Positions 1 to 11,299 of a DNA stretch of 64,000 nucleotides are shown here, in pieces. Where the stretch lies: the NCBI RefSeq assembly GCF_002776525.5, contig NC_045436.1, positions 14,481,243-14,545,242 on the forward strand, written 5' to 3'. The notes below the pieces were generated by a model, which had not been told where the DNA came from, searched no databases, and saw nothing but the letters and a program-made list of their open reading frames with translations. The DNA comes from Piliocolobus tephrosceles (taxonomy: Eukaryota; Chordata; Mammalia; Primates; Cercopithecidae). The position numbers and the translations under genes were made by a program. Position 1 is the first letter of the stretch. Each line of letters starts with the position of its first letter.

Positions 1-13
1 ATATAGCACACAT

Positions 14-707
14 TGTTACAATAGGTAGCTGGTCAGACATGAACAGGGCAGTAAAAGGTCCTCCATCCCGACACACACACACACACACACCAGCAGTGTC
101 AGGTGACCATCAGGTGATGGTCAGGCAGTTGTTAACTAGTCTCTAAAATAGTAATTAGTCACAGCCGGCACCAGGGAAAGGCAGTCTCCCAGCAGATAGA
201 AAAACCCTGAAACTGGTGATCAGCAGTTTCTTGATAAGATCTCAGGAGTTGGGTGAGTGGCTCAAGCACTCGCAGTAAGAGGCAAAATGGAGCATTTGAC
301 TGGTAAGGGAAGAATGCGTCAAGTAAGAGTGTGTACAACTCCAGTAAACACACTGCGCTTGTGGCCCCCTGCAAGTGTTAGCAGGCCACTGCGCACACGG
401 ACAGCCCAGCCCAAGGGAAGAATCAGGAGAAGGGACACAAGACCCCGGAAGCATGCCTACATATAAAAGCCCAAGTTAAAGGTCAAACAGTGCTCTTGAT
501 CTCTCAAGTCTCCCCCTTGACCCTCTTCCGAGTGTACTTGACTTCCTTTCATTCCTACGAGCTTTTTAATAAACATTCACACCTGCTCTAAAATTTGCCT
601 TGTTCTCTCCTTCTGCCTTATGCCTCTCAGTCAAATTCTTTCTTCTGAGGAGGCGAGAATTGAGGATGCCACAGACCCAGACCTGTGTGGATTGGCCACT
701 GCTAACA
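14..707 (+). mobile_element. Solo LTR of a class I (gammaretrovirus-like) endogenous retrovirus
   Basis: The element starts TGTTACA and ends TAACA, and is flanked on both sides by the 4-bp direct repeat ACAT (10-13 and 708-711), which is the target duplication expected of class I endogenous retroviruses. A TATA box (TATAAAA, 462-468) and a polyadenylation signal (AATAAA, 568-573) lie in the order and spacing of U3, R and U5. A (CA)n run sits in U3 at about 68-90. No internal retroviral sequence follows, so this is a solo LTR left by LTR-LTR recombination. The end of U5 resembles MER61/LTR10-type LTRs, but the subfamily is not certain. Confidence 0.75.
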
Positions 708-711
708 ACAT

Positions 712-1835
712 CACTTTCCCTAGCCAGAGCCCTGTTACATAGGGGCTGATGAATATCTATTATACCCCTGGTGTGCATAGCAATTACCTATCATGAGCAT
801 TTCATTTTATAATTATTCATTATTATTACCTACATGTATTGTGTTGTAAGTAGTCAGGCCTTTATTCTTTTTATATAGGAAAGAAAATAGGAAAAAAAAA
901 AAAAAAACAATTATTTGGTCTGACACAGAACATTAAGTGGACACACTCAGCTAATGAGGCTTTTCAAAAACAAATGACCAGAATACTAATCATTCAAGGT
1001 TTTTAAAATTAAACAATTGGTTTCCTTGTCAAACCCAAGGAAAAAATGAAAAAGGATAACATATTCGGGTTATTTTGTCATATATTGCTATATTGAAGAA
1101 ATTTAAAATATTTGGTTGTTTTATTTAACTGTGACTTATTTTGTAGCCTTAAATTAGTAAGTGGGTCATCCCACACTTCATGGACATTTTCATGAACTGA
1201 TGTGTTATCAGAATGTTTGAACATTTTGATAGTGTCTTGTGTGTATTGACTTGCATAATGACAAGTAATAAATATATTTTTATGGTACATGGGAAAAGAA
1301 ACTACATAAGATAACTAAATCTCTTAGTTTTGTCTTATACATTATTTTAAATATTTTTATTAAAGTAATATTTACTGATCATAAAAATATTCAACTTCTA
1401 CAAAACTCACAGTGAAGAGACATTCTGGTAATTCCAAGACTTGTACAAACTATGCACGATATGTATTGTATTTGGAAAAGAGGAAGAGTTTATAAAAGTA
1501 GCAGTTTTTAAAAAATTACCCTTTTTTCAATTATCCATTACACATTAACATACACACATCCACTGAAAATAAGCTACAACCATACTGTCTAGAAAAGCAT
1601 TTTCTAGATGAATTTTTTTCCACATTTAGCGTTTAACATAACTGCTAATACTTAACAAGTGCAATTAACAATCATATTTGATTGTCTTTAAACAAAGATT
1701 AAGATATTTTTTCCTCAAAGTAAATTTTAGATATCAAAACCTACATTTACATTTAAAACTTATGACAGTTTAAATATTTCCAATGAAAACCATCAAAAAC
1801 TTCCCAGATTTTCTTTATATTCCAAGTCCATTGTC
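712..1835. other. AT-rich stretch, possibly including decayed PSIP1 3' UTR
   Basis: No gene or clearly recognisable repeat is seen. A run of 15 A lies at about 893-907. Sequence just below 1836 would correspond to the 3' untranslated region of the PSIP1 pseudogene, which lies on the minus strand, but I could not align it with confidence and see no poly(T) run marking its 3' end. Confidence 0.4.
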
Positions 1836-2605
1836 TTAATTATCCAGTGCAAACTCCTTCCAAGATTTTCCCGTCTCTCTCACCAGTTGGCATTTCTGTG
1901 GTGCTGGCCTCATGCTTGTCTTGTTACTGTCTCCATTATACTATGCTGTGGCTGACTGTTATCTTGAGCATCAGATCCTCTGTTTAAAGCCCTTTGACCT
2001 ATTTCTTCCTCTTCCTTTTTGTTTGTACTTTTCTCACTCCAATCTTTGTTTTTATTGACTTCCTCATGCTGACTATGTTTAGTGAAGGATGTATTCAGCA
2101 CTTGTGTAATCGCAGGAAATCCTTCACTAGCCAATATATTCTTAAAATTGCTACAGGCATAACTTGTTTTCTTCTGCTTCACTTTATTGCACTTTGCAGA
2201 TATCACTGGTTTTTTTTTTTTTTTCTTTTTCTTTTTTTTTTTTTTTTAACTAATATAAGGTTGGTGACAACTCTGCATGGAGCAAGTCAACCTGCTATGT
2301 TTCTCCAACAACTTGCACTCACTTCATGTCTGTGTCACATTTTGGTAATTTTTTAAATATTTCAAACTTTTTCACTATTGTATTTGTTATGACAATCTGT
2401 TTTCAGTGATTGTTTGAGGCTGCTATTATAATTGCTTTGGGGCATGGTGAACTGCAGCCATATGAGACAGCAAACTTAAGTGAAAAATGTGTGTGTTCTG
2501 AGAGTCCCACTGACCAGCCGTTTCCTCATCTCTCCTCTCCTCCTTGGGCCTCTCTATTCCCTGACACACAATGGTATAGAAATTCGACCAATTAATAATC
2601 TGACA

Positions 2606-4345
2606 ATGACCTCTCAGTGTTCAAGAGAAAGAAGAGTGGCATATTTCTCACTTTAATTCAAAAGCTAGAAATGATTAAGCTTAGTGAGGAAAGAATGTCA
2701 AAAGCTGAGATTGGCTGAAAGCTAGGCTTCTTGTGCCACACAGCCAAGTTATGAATTTAAAGGAAAAGTTCTTGAAGGAAACTAAAAGTGCTACTCCAGG
2801 GAAGACACAAATGAAAAGAAAGTGAAACAGCCTTATTGCTGATAGGGAGAGAGTTTTAGTGATCTGGATAGAAGATCAAACCAGTCAAACATTCCCTTAA
2901 GCCAAAGTCTAATCCAGTGCAAGGCCCTAAAACTCTCTTCAATTCTATGAGGGAGATGAAGCTGTAGAAAAAAAGCTTGAAGCTAACAAAGGTTGAGTCA
3001 TGAGGTTTAAGAAAAGAAGCCATCTCCAGAATATAAAATACAAGGAGAAGCAGCAAGTGCTGATGTAGAAGCTGCAGCAAATTATCCAGAAGATCTACTT
3101 AACATCCCTGATGGCAGCTGCACCAAACAACAGATTTTCAACGTAAACAGGACAGCCTTATATTAGAAGAAAATCCCATTGAGGACTCTCATAGCCAGAG
3201 AGGAAAAGTCAATGCCTAGCTTCAACGCTTCAAAGGACAGGCTGACCCTTTTGTTAGGGGCTAATGGAACTGGTCACTTTAAGTTGAAGCTGATGCTCAT
3301 TGACCATTCTGAAAATCCTAGGACTTAAGTAAAATCTAGGAATTAAATAAAATCTACTATCTCTATACTCTGTAAATGGAACAACAAAGCCTAGGTGACA
3401 GCATATCTGTTCACAGCATGACTTCCTAAATATTTTAAGCCCACTGTTTAGACATTGCCCAGACAAAAGTGTTTCTTTCAAAATGTTACTGCTCATTGAC
3501 AGTGCACCTGGTTACCTGAGAACTCTGAGGGAGGTGCACAAGGCGCTTGATACTGTTTTCATGCCTGATAATATCCATCTCTAGCCCATGGATCAGGGAG
3601 GAATTTTGACTTTGCTCAAGTCTTGTTACGTAAGAAATACGTTTTGTAAGACTATTGTGGCAATACAGTGTGATTCTTCTGATGGACCTGGGTGAAGTCA
3701 ATTGAAAACCGTCTGGAAAGTATTCACCATTCTAGATGCCATTAGGAACATCTGTGACTCATAGGAGCAGGTCAAAACATCAACATTAGCAGGAATTTGA
3801 AAGAAGTTTATTCTGACCCTCATAGATGACTGTGAGGAGTTAAAGACTTCAGTGGAGGAAGTAACTGCGGATGTGATGTAAATAGAAACAGCACAAGAAT
3901 TACAAATGGAGTGAAATGGAGTGTGAAGATTCAAGACTGAATTGCCGCAATCTCATGATAAAACTTGAATGGATGAAGAGTTGTTTATTACAGATAAGCA
4001 AATAATATAATTTCTTAAGACAAAAATCTATCCCTAGTGAAGATACTGTGAACATTGCTAAAGGATTTAGAATATTACATAAATTTAGTTAATAAAGCAG
4101 TGGCAGGATGTGAGAAAATTAACTCCAAGTTTGAGAGAAGTTCTACTTTGGGTAAAATGCTATCAAACAGCATGCTATACTACAAAGAATTATTTCATGA
4201 AAGGAAGAACAAATGTGTAAACTTCACTGTGTTTTTTTTAAGAAATAGACACATCCACCCCAACCTTCAGAAACCACCACCCTGATTACTCAGCAGCCAT
4301 CAACATGGAGGCATGACACGCCACCAACCAAAGGATTATGACTTG
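2606..4345 (+). pseudogene. Decayed Tigger1 transposase (pogo family, DDE)
   Basis: The likely original ATG is at 2606, followed by a recognisable N-terminal helix-turn-helix segment (KLEMIKLSEE-like, 2660-2700). In an intact transposase the first catalytic acidic motif follows QQIFNV; here the Asp-Glu pair reads Asn-Arg (3146-3151) and a stop TAG follows at 3164-3166. The second catalytic block is still visible as LLLIDSAPGY (about 3487-3516), with its Asp kept. Several small deletions shift the frame and no long ORF survives. The end is approximate. It shares the fold of CENP-B and other domesticated pogo proteins, but this copy is dead. Confidence 0.85.
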
Positions 4346-4513
4346 AAGGCTCAGATAATCATTAGCATTTTTTTAGCAATAAGGTATTTTTTCATAAAAG
4401 TGTATACATATTTTAGACATAATTTTTACATGCACTGGTCAACCAAAAAAAATTCATGCGATTTGCTTAGTTCAATAATGGATTTATTGCAGTGGTCTGG
4501 AACTGGAACTTTG

Positions 4514-4817
4514 TTTGTTTTGTTTTGTTTTGTTTTTGAGATAGAGTCTTGCTCTGTCACTCAGGCTGAAGTGCAGTGGCACAATCTAGGCTCACTGTAA
4601 CCTCTGCCTCCTGGGTTCGAGCGATTCTCCTGCCTCAGCCTCCCGAGTAGCTGGGACTACAAACGTATTCCACCATACCCGGATGATTTTTGTATTTTTA
4701 GTAGAGACAGGGTTTCACAATGTTGGCCAGGCTGCTCAAACTCCTGGCCTCAGGTGATCCACCTGCCTCGGTCTCACAAAATGCTTGGATTATAGATGTG
4801 AGCCACCGTGCCCGGCC
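4514..4817 (-). mobile_element. Alu (S-like) inserted in Tigger1
   Basis: Full-length Alu on the minus strand: it opens with a T-rich tail containing TTTTG repeats and ends at GCCCGGCC. An imperfect target duplication is seen (CTGGAACTTTG 4503-4513 and CTGGAATTGTT 4818-4828). It splits the 3' terminal region of Tigger1. Confidence 0.93.
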
Positions 4818-6185
4818 CTGGAATTGTTAATACCTCCCAGGTACTGGAACTCTTAATATCCCCTAGGTATGCCTGTCTCAATTATTGTAGACTGTTTCGT
4901 GAGTACCTGACTAACTTTGACTTGCTGTATTTCTTTTGTGTTCCCATAATCTTTCTGAACTTGTTGCCTGTATTGTTGCTTCAATATATCTGTTCCCATC
5001 AAGACTGCCAATCTTGAGTGAGGTTTTCATGTAGGCATGTATCCTCTGAAGCTGAGAATCCATTGATACTTTTTGTTCTTCTTCTGGCTTCTTCCTTTAT
5101 CTTTATTTTGCTGCACAGTTTCCATTTGTTCCTATTGCATATGTTTTATAGATGCTGCTTTTTTCTTATGTTGGCCTATCAGAATATTACTTCTGTGAAT
5201 AGCCTGAATATTTTTTCATCTTTTCTCTTTTTCCAAATTTTTCACCTTCTTGACCTTCTCTTTCTCCTTCAGAATCAGATGTTGAGATAATGCCTGCTGA
5301 GGTAATTTTGTCATTTATGATTCAACTTCTTTATTCTTTTTTTTTTTTTTGAGCTTTTTCTTGACTTTTCTTCTTCCTTCTGCTCCTCTTTATCCCTTTA
5401 AAACAGCTCTTTAAGCTGCTTTTCTCTTGATCTTTTTTTATTATTTTTGTCTTCCTCACTTGCCATGCCGCTCTCTGAAGGACAGACCAATCACTATTTG
5501 GGATTTGCCTTTGATTTTGGAACCTTGACTTATGTAGTTGCAGTTTTGCCTATTTTGGATTCACTTTTAGATTAAGAGATGTGATTTCTGTTTTTACAAC
5601 TCCTGCATCCTCATTTTCTACTTGCTTTTCTGTCTTTCTCTTCTGGAAGCTCTCAGAGTAGTTCTGTCAATTACTTTAGTCATATCCTTTTTGCTGCCTT
5701 TTTCTTCATGGTCAATATCTTCCTTTTTATCATTAATTCCTTTCACTTCGACTTCAGTATCAGATGATGTACTTGATGGTTTAGTTGGTGTCTGTAGATT
5801 TGAAATTTTTAACTTTGGATTGTTATCTTTCTGCCTGAAGTCTTCATTAAAACCTGTCCATTTAATTGGTTTGCTGTACTTTTCTGAGTAAGGAAATCAA
5901 TTCCTTTGTCTTAAAAGAACAGTCTTATGAGTTGAACAAAAGAAAACGGGTAACTTATTTGCGCATGACCTTGCAGCTCCATCAGGAACTTCATCTAAAG
6001 TTGACCCTTGATGATAACTTTCTTCTTGGTGAATATTGTCTCCAGTTTGTAATTGTGAGGCATATTCCAGCAACAGGTGTCCAACTCCAGGAAGAAGCTG
6101 TGGAGGTGTGGATATAGAGGAGATTAGGTGAAGTGGTCAGGTGTGAAGAGAGACAGCCAGCCAGTCTGTGAGCCTAGGCCAAAGG

Positions 6186-6469
6186 AGGGAGAGGATGATA
6201 ATTTGTATGTTAAGTTGCTGACATCCCTGTCATCATTCTTATTATTTCACTATATTTGTAGATGGTGCATCCAATAATATGCCAGTTCCCAAATTTCCAA
6301 ATGGCCGAAATGTCCCTCTTTTTCCACCTCAGCCACCCACTTCAGGATCATAATCTAGACTTTATCAGTACCAATAATTGTATCATTTCCAAAATCTCAA
6401 TTTCAAGCATCCCGTTCCCTGATTATAAGCCCTTAATTTCCTATCTCTGGTTCTCCTAGTTACCCAGCT
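6186..6469. other. Unassigned sequence upstream of the PSIP1 retrocopy
   Basis: AT-rich, no recognisable gene or repeat. It may be the flank into which the retrocopy inserted, or poorly preserved L2. Confidence 0.3.
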
Positions 6470-7239
6470 CCAATAATTATTTGGACTCTCCCTTGCAGTG
6501 GAGTTTACCACTTTTGGATTGTCATTCCTCATGGCCTTCCTTGCCTAGTTTAGGTTTCTTTCATCCATCCTTAACTGTCTTCTTCCTCTTTTCATTCATT
6601 GAACTCACTCAGTTCTTCGCTTACAGATGACTGTATTCCAGACTCTAAATGAGAAAAACACAAAACCATGTTTATTGTTGTCATACAAAATTCAAGACAA
6701 AAAGCCTCAAATGTGTCCTCAGTGTTACCAGGCAATTCTCTTTCATTTCTCTCCCAATTTGCTGGGTAATCCTACCTCTGCTTTTCACATCCTCAGCGAA
6801 TGATACTGTTTTTCAATCACTGTGAAAATACAGGTGAATGGGAAAATAATTTCCATTCTTTTACCAATATGCCTACCACTTACTTTAATGCATAGCTCTT
6901 TGCTGCCTGCTCTTCTGTCACCTTAGATAAACTACCTATGCTGCAGAGGTCACTTGTTTCCATCACATGGATTTTCTCCAAGACGTCACTCTTGCAATTG
7001 CCTCCTTCTGTCTTGCATGATCAATTTCCCCCTTCTTACTAGAACATTGACATCAGCATTCAGATAAGCTATAATATTTCTCATCTTAAAACTATTATTC
7101 TTGACCCCCAAATTTCCTTTGATATAAGTTCACTTCACAAATAACTTCAGAGTTATATATGTTCTTCTTCTAAATTTCGATTTTCACAAATTCTTTGAAT
7201 CTCAGTCAGTTCATTATACATATCATTCATTTGATATTC
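6470..7239 (+). mobile_element. Old L2 LINE, 5'-ward fragment
   Basis: Pyrimidine-rich sequence with the composition and word content of L2 ORF regions. It is continuous in orientation with the clearer L2 fragment at 9056-10160. Highly diverged; boundaries approximate. Confidence 0.45.
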
Positions 7240-7401
7240 CTCAAGTGTAGGTCATAAAATACCTCCCCTTTTTGATAATAGACACTTTAACAGGTGTGAG
7301 GGGATATCTTATTGTGCTTTTAATTTGAATTTTCCTGATGAGTAGTGATATTGAGTGTTTTTCATATATCTGGCCATTTCTATGTATTCTTTTGAGAAAC
7401 A
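7240..7401 (-). mobile_element. L1M ORF2 segment, inverted 5' part of an L1 insertion
   Basis: The minus strand encodes a segment of the C-terminal part of L1 ORF2, with the recognisable IRYPLTPVKVSIIKK peptide. It is joined head to head with the plus-strand L1 piece that begins at about 7402, and the two are adjacent in the L1 consensus. This is the arrangement left by twin priming. Confidence 0.75.
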
Positions 7402-8461
7402 GAACAAACCATGGTGAGGATGTGAAGAAAAGGGAACCCTGGTACATTCATGGTGAGAATGTAAATTAATGCAGTCATTATGGAAAACAGTATGGAGATT
7501 CATGTAAAAACTAAACATGGAACTACCATATGATCTAATAATCCCACTTGTGGATATATATCCATAGGAATTATAACTAGTATGCCAAAGAAATAGTTGC
7601 TCCCATGTTCACTAAGGCATTATTCACAACAGGCAAGACATGGATTAATCTAAGTGCTCATCACTAGATGGATGGATAAAGAAAATATGGATGTAGGCAG
7701 GTCACTTGCGGCCAGAAGTTCAAGACCATCCTGGCCAACATAGAAAGACCCCATCAAAAATTAGCTGGGCATAGTGGCACACACCTGTAATTCCAGCTAC
7801 TACTTGGGTGGCTTAGGCATGAGAATCATTTAAATGTGGGTGGTGGAGATTGCACTGAGCTGAGATCGCACCACTGTCCTCCAGCCTGAGTGACAGAGCC
7901 AGACTCTGTCTCACAGAAAAAGGAAGACAAGAAAAGGATAAAGAAAACAAAATGTATGTAGATACAGTGTACCTATAGGGACTTAAAAATAAGGAAATTC
8001 TGTCATTTGTAACATTATAGATGAACCTGGAGGTAATTATGCTAAGTGAAATAAGTCAGGCACAGAAAGATAAATATTGCATAATCTCACTTACATGTGG
8101 AATCTAAAAAGTTGAACTCACAGAAGTAGAGAGTACAATGGTGATTACCAGAGGCTGGAAGCCTGGGAGTTGTCATGGGGAAAAGGGAAAAGTTGGTCAA
8201 AAGGTTACAAAGTTTTAGCAGAGAAGAGTAATAAACTTTAGCACCCTATTGATAGTATTATGACCACAGATAATAATAATGTGTTGTATATTTTCAAATT
8301 GCTAAAAGAATAGATTTTAATCTCACCACAAAAAATGATAAATGAGGTGATGGATATGTTGATTAGCTTGATGTAATCATTCCAAAATGTAGACCTGCAC
8401 CAAAATATTACATTGTGCTCCATAAATATATATAATTATTATTTGTTTATTTTAAAATAAA
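7402..8461 (+). mobile_element. L1M (MA/MB-like) 3' end, interrupted by an Alu
   Basis: Plus-strand L1: ORF2 C-terminal sequence at 7402-7694, then an Alu, then the end of ORF2 and the 3' UTR (7923-8461). The 3' UTR contains the characteristic CCACAAAAAATGATAA and TAATCATTCCAAAATGTA words of L1MA/L1MB elements. It is flanked on both sides by L2 sequence. Confidence 0.82.
7695..7922 (+). mobile_element. 5'-truncated, diverged Alu
   Basis: Starts within the left arm at about the CAGGTCACTTG region and contains the A-rich linker, the right arm and a short A-rich end. Divergence is high, suggesting AluJ or old AluS. It interrupts the L1M element. Confidence 0.85.
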
Positions 8462-8544
8462 ATACCTCCACATCACTGGTCCCAGCAGTAATTTCTCGGT
8501 TCTCACCTTAATTATCAGCAGCATTTGACATAGTTAATTGTGTG
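8462..8544 (+). mobile_element. L2 fragment between two L1M insertions
   Basis: Contains an L2 ORF2 landmark (GCATTTGACATAGTTAATTG) that is continuous in the L2 consensus with 9056 onward. This shows that the L1 at 8545-9055 inserted into L2. Confidence 0.6.
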
Positions 8545-9055
8545 CTCCTTCTTTTTAAAAATATTTCATTTTTAAATTGACAAATAATAATTGCACAGAT
8601 TCATGGAGTACCTAGTGATGTTTCAATACATCTAACATACAGTGATCAGATCAGGGAAATTAGCATATCTGTCATCTCAAACATTTATCATTTCCTTGTG
8701 TTGGGGACATTATTCTCCTTCTAGCTATCTGAGCCTATATATTATTATTAAATATAGTCATCCTACAGGGCTATGAACCCTAGAATTTGTTCCTTCTATC
8801 TCGCTGTAATTTAGTATCCTTTAGCGAATCCCTCCCCATCCCCCATCCACCCTAACAGTTCCAGTTACTATTTTACTTTTTACTTCTATGAAATCAACTT
8901 CGTTTAGCTTCCATATATGAGTGAAAACATGCAGCATTTAACTTTCTGTTCCTGGCTTATTTCACTAAGCATAATATCCTCCAGTTCCATCCATGTGACC
9001 ATGAATGGCAATATTTCACTCATTTCTATAAGTGAATAGTATTCCATTGTACTCT
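8545..9055 (-). mobile_element. L1M (MA/MB-like) 3' end
   Basis: Minus-strand L1 3' end. It starts with the AT-rich 3' terminus and carries the 3' UTR, then the end of ORF2 with the complement of the GGATGGAACTGGAGGATATT segment near 8975-9000. It stops at ATTCCATTGTAC. The insert is 5'-truncated, about 510 bp, and sits within L2. Confidence 0.85.
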
Positions 9056-10160
9056 CCTTGAATCATCAGAATCTTTTAGCTGCTGGATACCACTTTCTTC
9101 TGCTTCCTCCCCAACCCATTTCACTAACCTTCATTCAATTCTTTTTAATTTTCCTAGTTCTAAATGGTAGAGTACACCAGGGCACATTCTTTAACTCTTT
9201 TCTCTTTTATATTTATGCTTACTCTATAAGCAATCTCATCTAAATTATTGCATTTAAATATACTTAATGTGCTTCTTAGTTCCACAATTATGCCTTTCAT
9301 TCCAGCTGAACTCTTGAATGATATATCTCACTACTTTTCCTTGGTAAATACATCATCATTCACTAAACTGCACATTTCAAAAATCAAATGTGCCCTGAAC
9401 TTCAATCTTTCTCTTGCTTCTTATATTAAATTCATGAGCAAATCACGTTTGCTGTATGTGAATTACATCCTGACTTACTGTTTTCTAGAAATCATTTCCA
9501 CCATAATATTAGTCCAAATTTCCCTTGCAACCTCATTTAACTTATTGTTTACCACCCTTACTTGCGATGGAATACCCATTATTGCAAAATGGACCTTTAA
9601 AAATGTATCTCTGATTTTTTTCTGCTCAAAATTCTTCATTGACTTCCCTACATACCTAAAATAACATGTAAACTTTTTTACAAGTGTAAGACCTTGTAGA
9701 GTCCAGACTCTAGCTACCAACCTTAATTCACACCCAGTTCCTTTATTCTTCACACACTGAACTCCAGTTATCCAGGCCTCTTAATGTTCCTTTAATACAC
9801 TAAGGCATGCCTCAGAGTCTTTGTGTTTACTGGGCTGCCTTCCTGGAACACAAGTGTACAAGGTTTGTATGGTTTATTTATTTCCATCAGGTCTCTTATG
9901 AAATAGCATCTCATGACAGAGGATTGCTTGGATTATTCTGTTTCAAATATCACCCTCAGTCATACTATATATATAATGCCTTATCTTACTTTATTTTGAA
10001 ATTTTTGCAACCTGATAGTGTATGATATTCTTAGTTCATTTAATGCCTCTCTCTAAGTAGGGGTTTTATCTGTTTTACTGACCGCTATATCTCTGCCAAC
10101 TAGAAGGAGCTTGACACATATTAAACACTGAATAAATATTGGTGAGTAAAGGAATAAATC
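9056..10160 (+). mobile_element. L2 LINE, ORF2 end and 3' UTR
   Basis: Follows the L2 consensus in order: the ORF region resembling GGGCACATTC...CTCTTTTC (9178-9210) and GCAATCTCATC (9230-9240), the CTTCATTGACTTCCCTACATACCTAAAATAA region (9632-9662, read as a motif), the 3' region with GGAACACAAG, and a terminal AATAAATATTGGTGAGTAAAGG (10131-10152). Very old, pre-dating the eutherian radiation, and heavily mutated. Confidence 0.8.
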
Positions 10161-10979
10161 AACTAATAAGTTCCAACAACATACTGCATATTAATCATTT
10201 CAAAACTAGCATATTATGCCAACTTTGCTATTTGTACTGCTTTGGTCTCTGTATATGCTGGTGGTAGGAATGAAGAAATTTAACACTCTTATGTAGTACT
10301 TAATATGTACCAGCCACTGTTCTAAGCATTTTATACAAGCATTAACTCTCAGTAACTGGCACATTGCTCCAGGAATCCGTGCCACAGGTCAGGAACTACT
10401 TAAGCTTTGCCCCTCCTATGACTTAATCTTATGCCTCATTCATTCATTCATTAGTTGATGTTTCTCTCTCCCCATAATCTTTTTACCTGTTTGGTTTTAT
10501 ATGGACTGTTTGATTCCTAACCTTTTGGTTGTACAGACTTGACATCTGTACTACTTACTCAGCCTGTTCTTGGCCTTCTTGTCTAATCGCTCATATGCAT
10601 GCTTAAATCAGTATTGGAACTATCTACCTGATTTGAACCTAGAACTTCTCAAAGCGTCGTCTCATTTCTTGATAGTTTGATGACATCACACAGGTAGGAT
10701 ACTTTTTATCCTTATGTGATTTAAACAAGTTGAGTGGTCAGTCTGTTTGTGGCCCCTCTATTAGGAAGGTACTTGTTTACAGGTGCCTTCAAGAAGCTTC
10801 CTTTATTCATATACATGGGGAGATAAATTGAGTGGTTTATAGATGAAACATATATATGCGTGATATATGAGTGCCATATTTTTATTACATAGTAGATACA
10901 AGGAATGAGAGTTCTATAAAATTAGTCACTATTAAAAATCATGCTCTAAACTCTCAATACTATTGGAAAAGCAGTGTTC
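10161..10979. other. Mostly unassigned sequence with one MIR fragment
   Basis: Apart from the MIR at about 10275-10345, no gene or repeat is recognised. A short CATT repeat lies at 10438-10451. Confidence 0.4.
10275..10345 (-). mobile_element. MIR SINE fragment
   Basis: Contains the MIR core in reverse orientation: TATGTACCAGCCACTGTTCT, then AAGCATTTTATACAAGC and ATTAACTC. Confidence 0.7.
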
Positions 10980-11285
10980 TGATACTGCTTGTTGGAAGTA
11001 TAAGTTAGCCCAACACTTTGGAAAAGCAATTTGACATTATGAGTTAAATGTCCTTAAATTATTCATACACTACCTGGTAATTTTAATGTTAGAATTGTAT
11101 CCAAGGAAACTAGTCTAAATACAAGCTGTAGGCACAAATATGTTAATAATTGAATTATTTATGATTTGAAAAACTGCAAGCGACTTGAATGTCCCAAAGG
11201 AGGAATGTGGGAGAATAGATATAAATCCTAAGAAATATTGTATTGCCAATTAAATTATATATGAATAAATTTTAACATGTATATC
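10980..11285 (+). mobile_element. L1M/HAL1 ORF2 fragment
   Basis: Corresponds to the end of ORF2 of an old L1, with the decayed block equivalent to CAACCCAAATGTCC at about 11180-11200 and GGAGAATAGATATAAA following. Diverged; plus strand. Confidence 0.6.
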
Positions 11286-11299
11286 GCTTCTAAATAATT

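Larger units (their letters stand above)
2154..4875 (+). mobile_element. Tigger1 (pogo-type) DNA transposon, near full length
   Basis: The element begins CAGGCATAAC and ends GGTATGCCTG, so its ends are inverted copies of each other, as in Tigger1. The left flank ends in TA (2152-2153) and the right flank has TC (4876-4877), a decayed TA target duplication. Removing the element rejoins the PSIP1 pseudogene exactly. The 5' part includes a T-rich run (2212-2247); the body is the transposase remnant; the 3' part is interrupted by an Alu at 4514-4817. The length of about 2.4 kb without the Alu is what Tigger1 should have. Confidence 0.92.
1836..6063 (-). pseudogene. PSIP1P: Processed pseudogene of PSIP1 (LEDGF/p75), split by a Tigger1 transposon
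   Basis: Read on the minus strand, 6063-4878 followed by 2151-1836 matches the PSIP1 coding sequence without introns. PSIP1 encodes the chromatin-binding coactivator LEDGF/p75 (PWWP domain, charged linker, integrase-binding domain). Near the start, around 5990-5890, the PWWP segment shows DEVPDGA and NKLPVFF. Further on come the Lys/Glu-rich linker, the segment equivalent to METEQQNKDEG, and the MDSRLQRIHA motif that opens the integrase-binding domain. The C-terminal part (1836-2151) shows ITQVLN, QHEE, GGSDAQD and a final DN before a stop at 1836-1838. Stops and frameshifts are numerous, for example a stop within about 25 codons of the ATG at 6061-6063. Upstream sequence to about 6175 resembles PSIP1 5' UTR, suggesting a near full-length retrocopy. 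The Tigger1 insertion falls in the integrase-binding domain. It is a non-functional L1-mediated retrocopy. Confidence 0.88.

Noticed and set aside
68..90. (CA)n as a functional Z-DNA element
   Set aside because: It is a short microsatellite inside an LTR; nothing in the sequence supports a specific role.
1994..2356. 120-codon plus-strand frame rich in Phe and Leu, like a membrane protein
   Set aside because: It is the antisense of the PSIP1 pseudogene end joined to the T-rich start of Tigger1.
1836..6063. A functional PSIP1-related gene
   Set aside because: There are no introns where PSIP1 has them, there are multiple stops and frameshifts, and a transposon splits the coding region.
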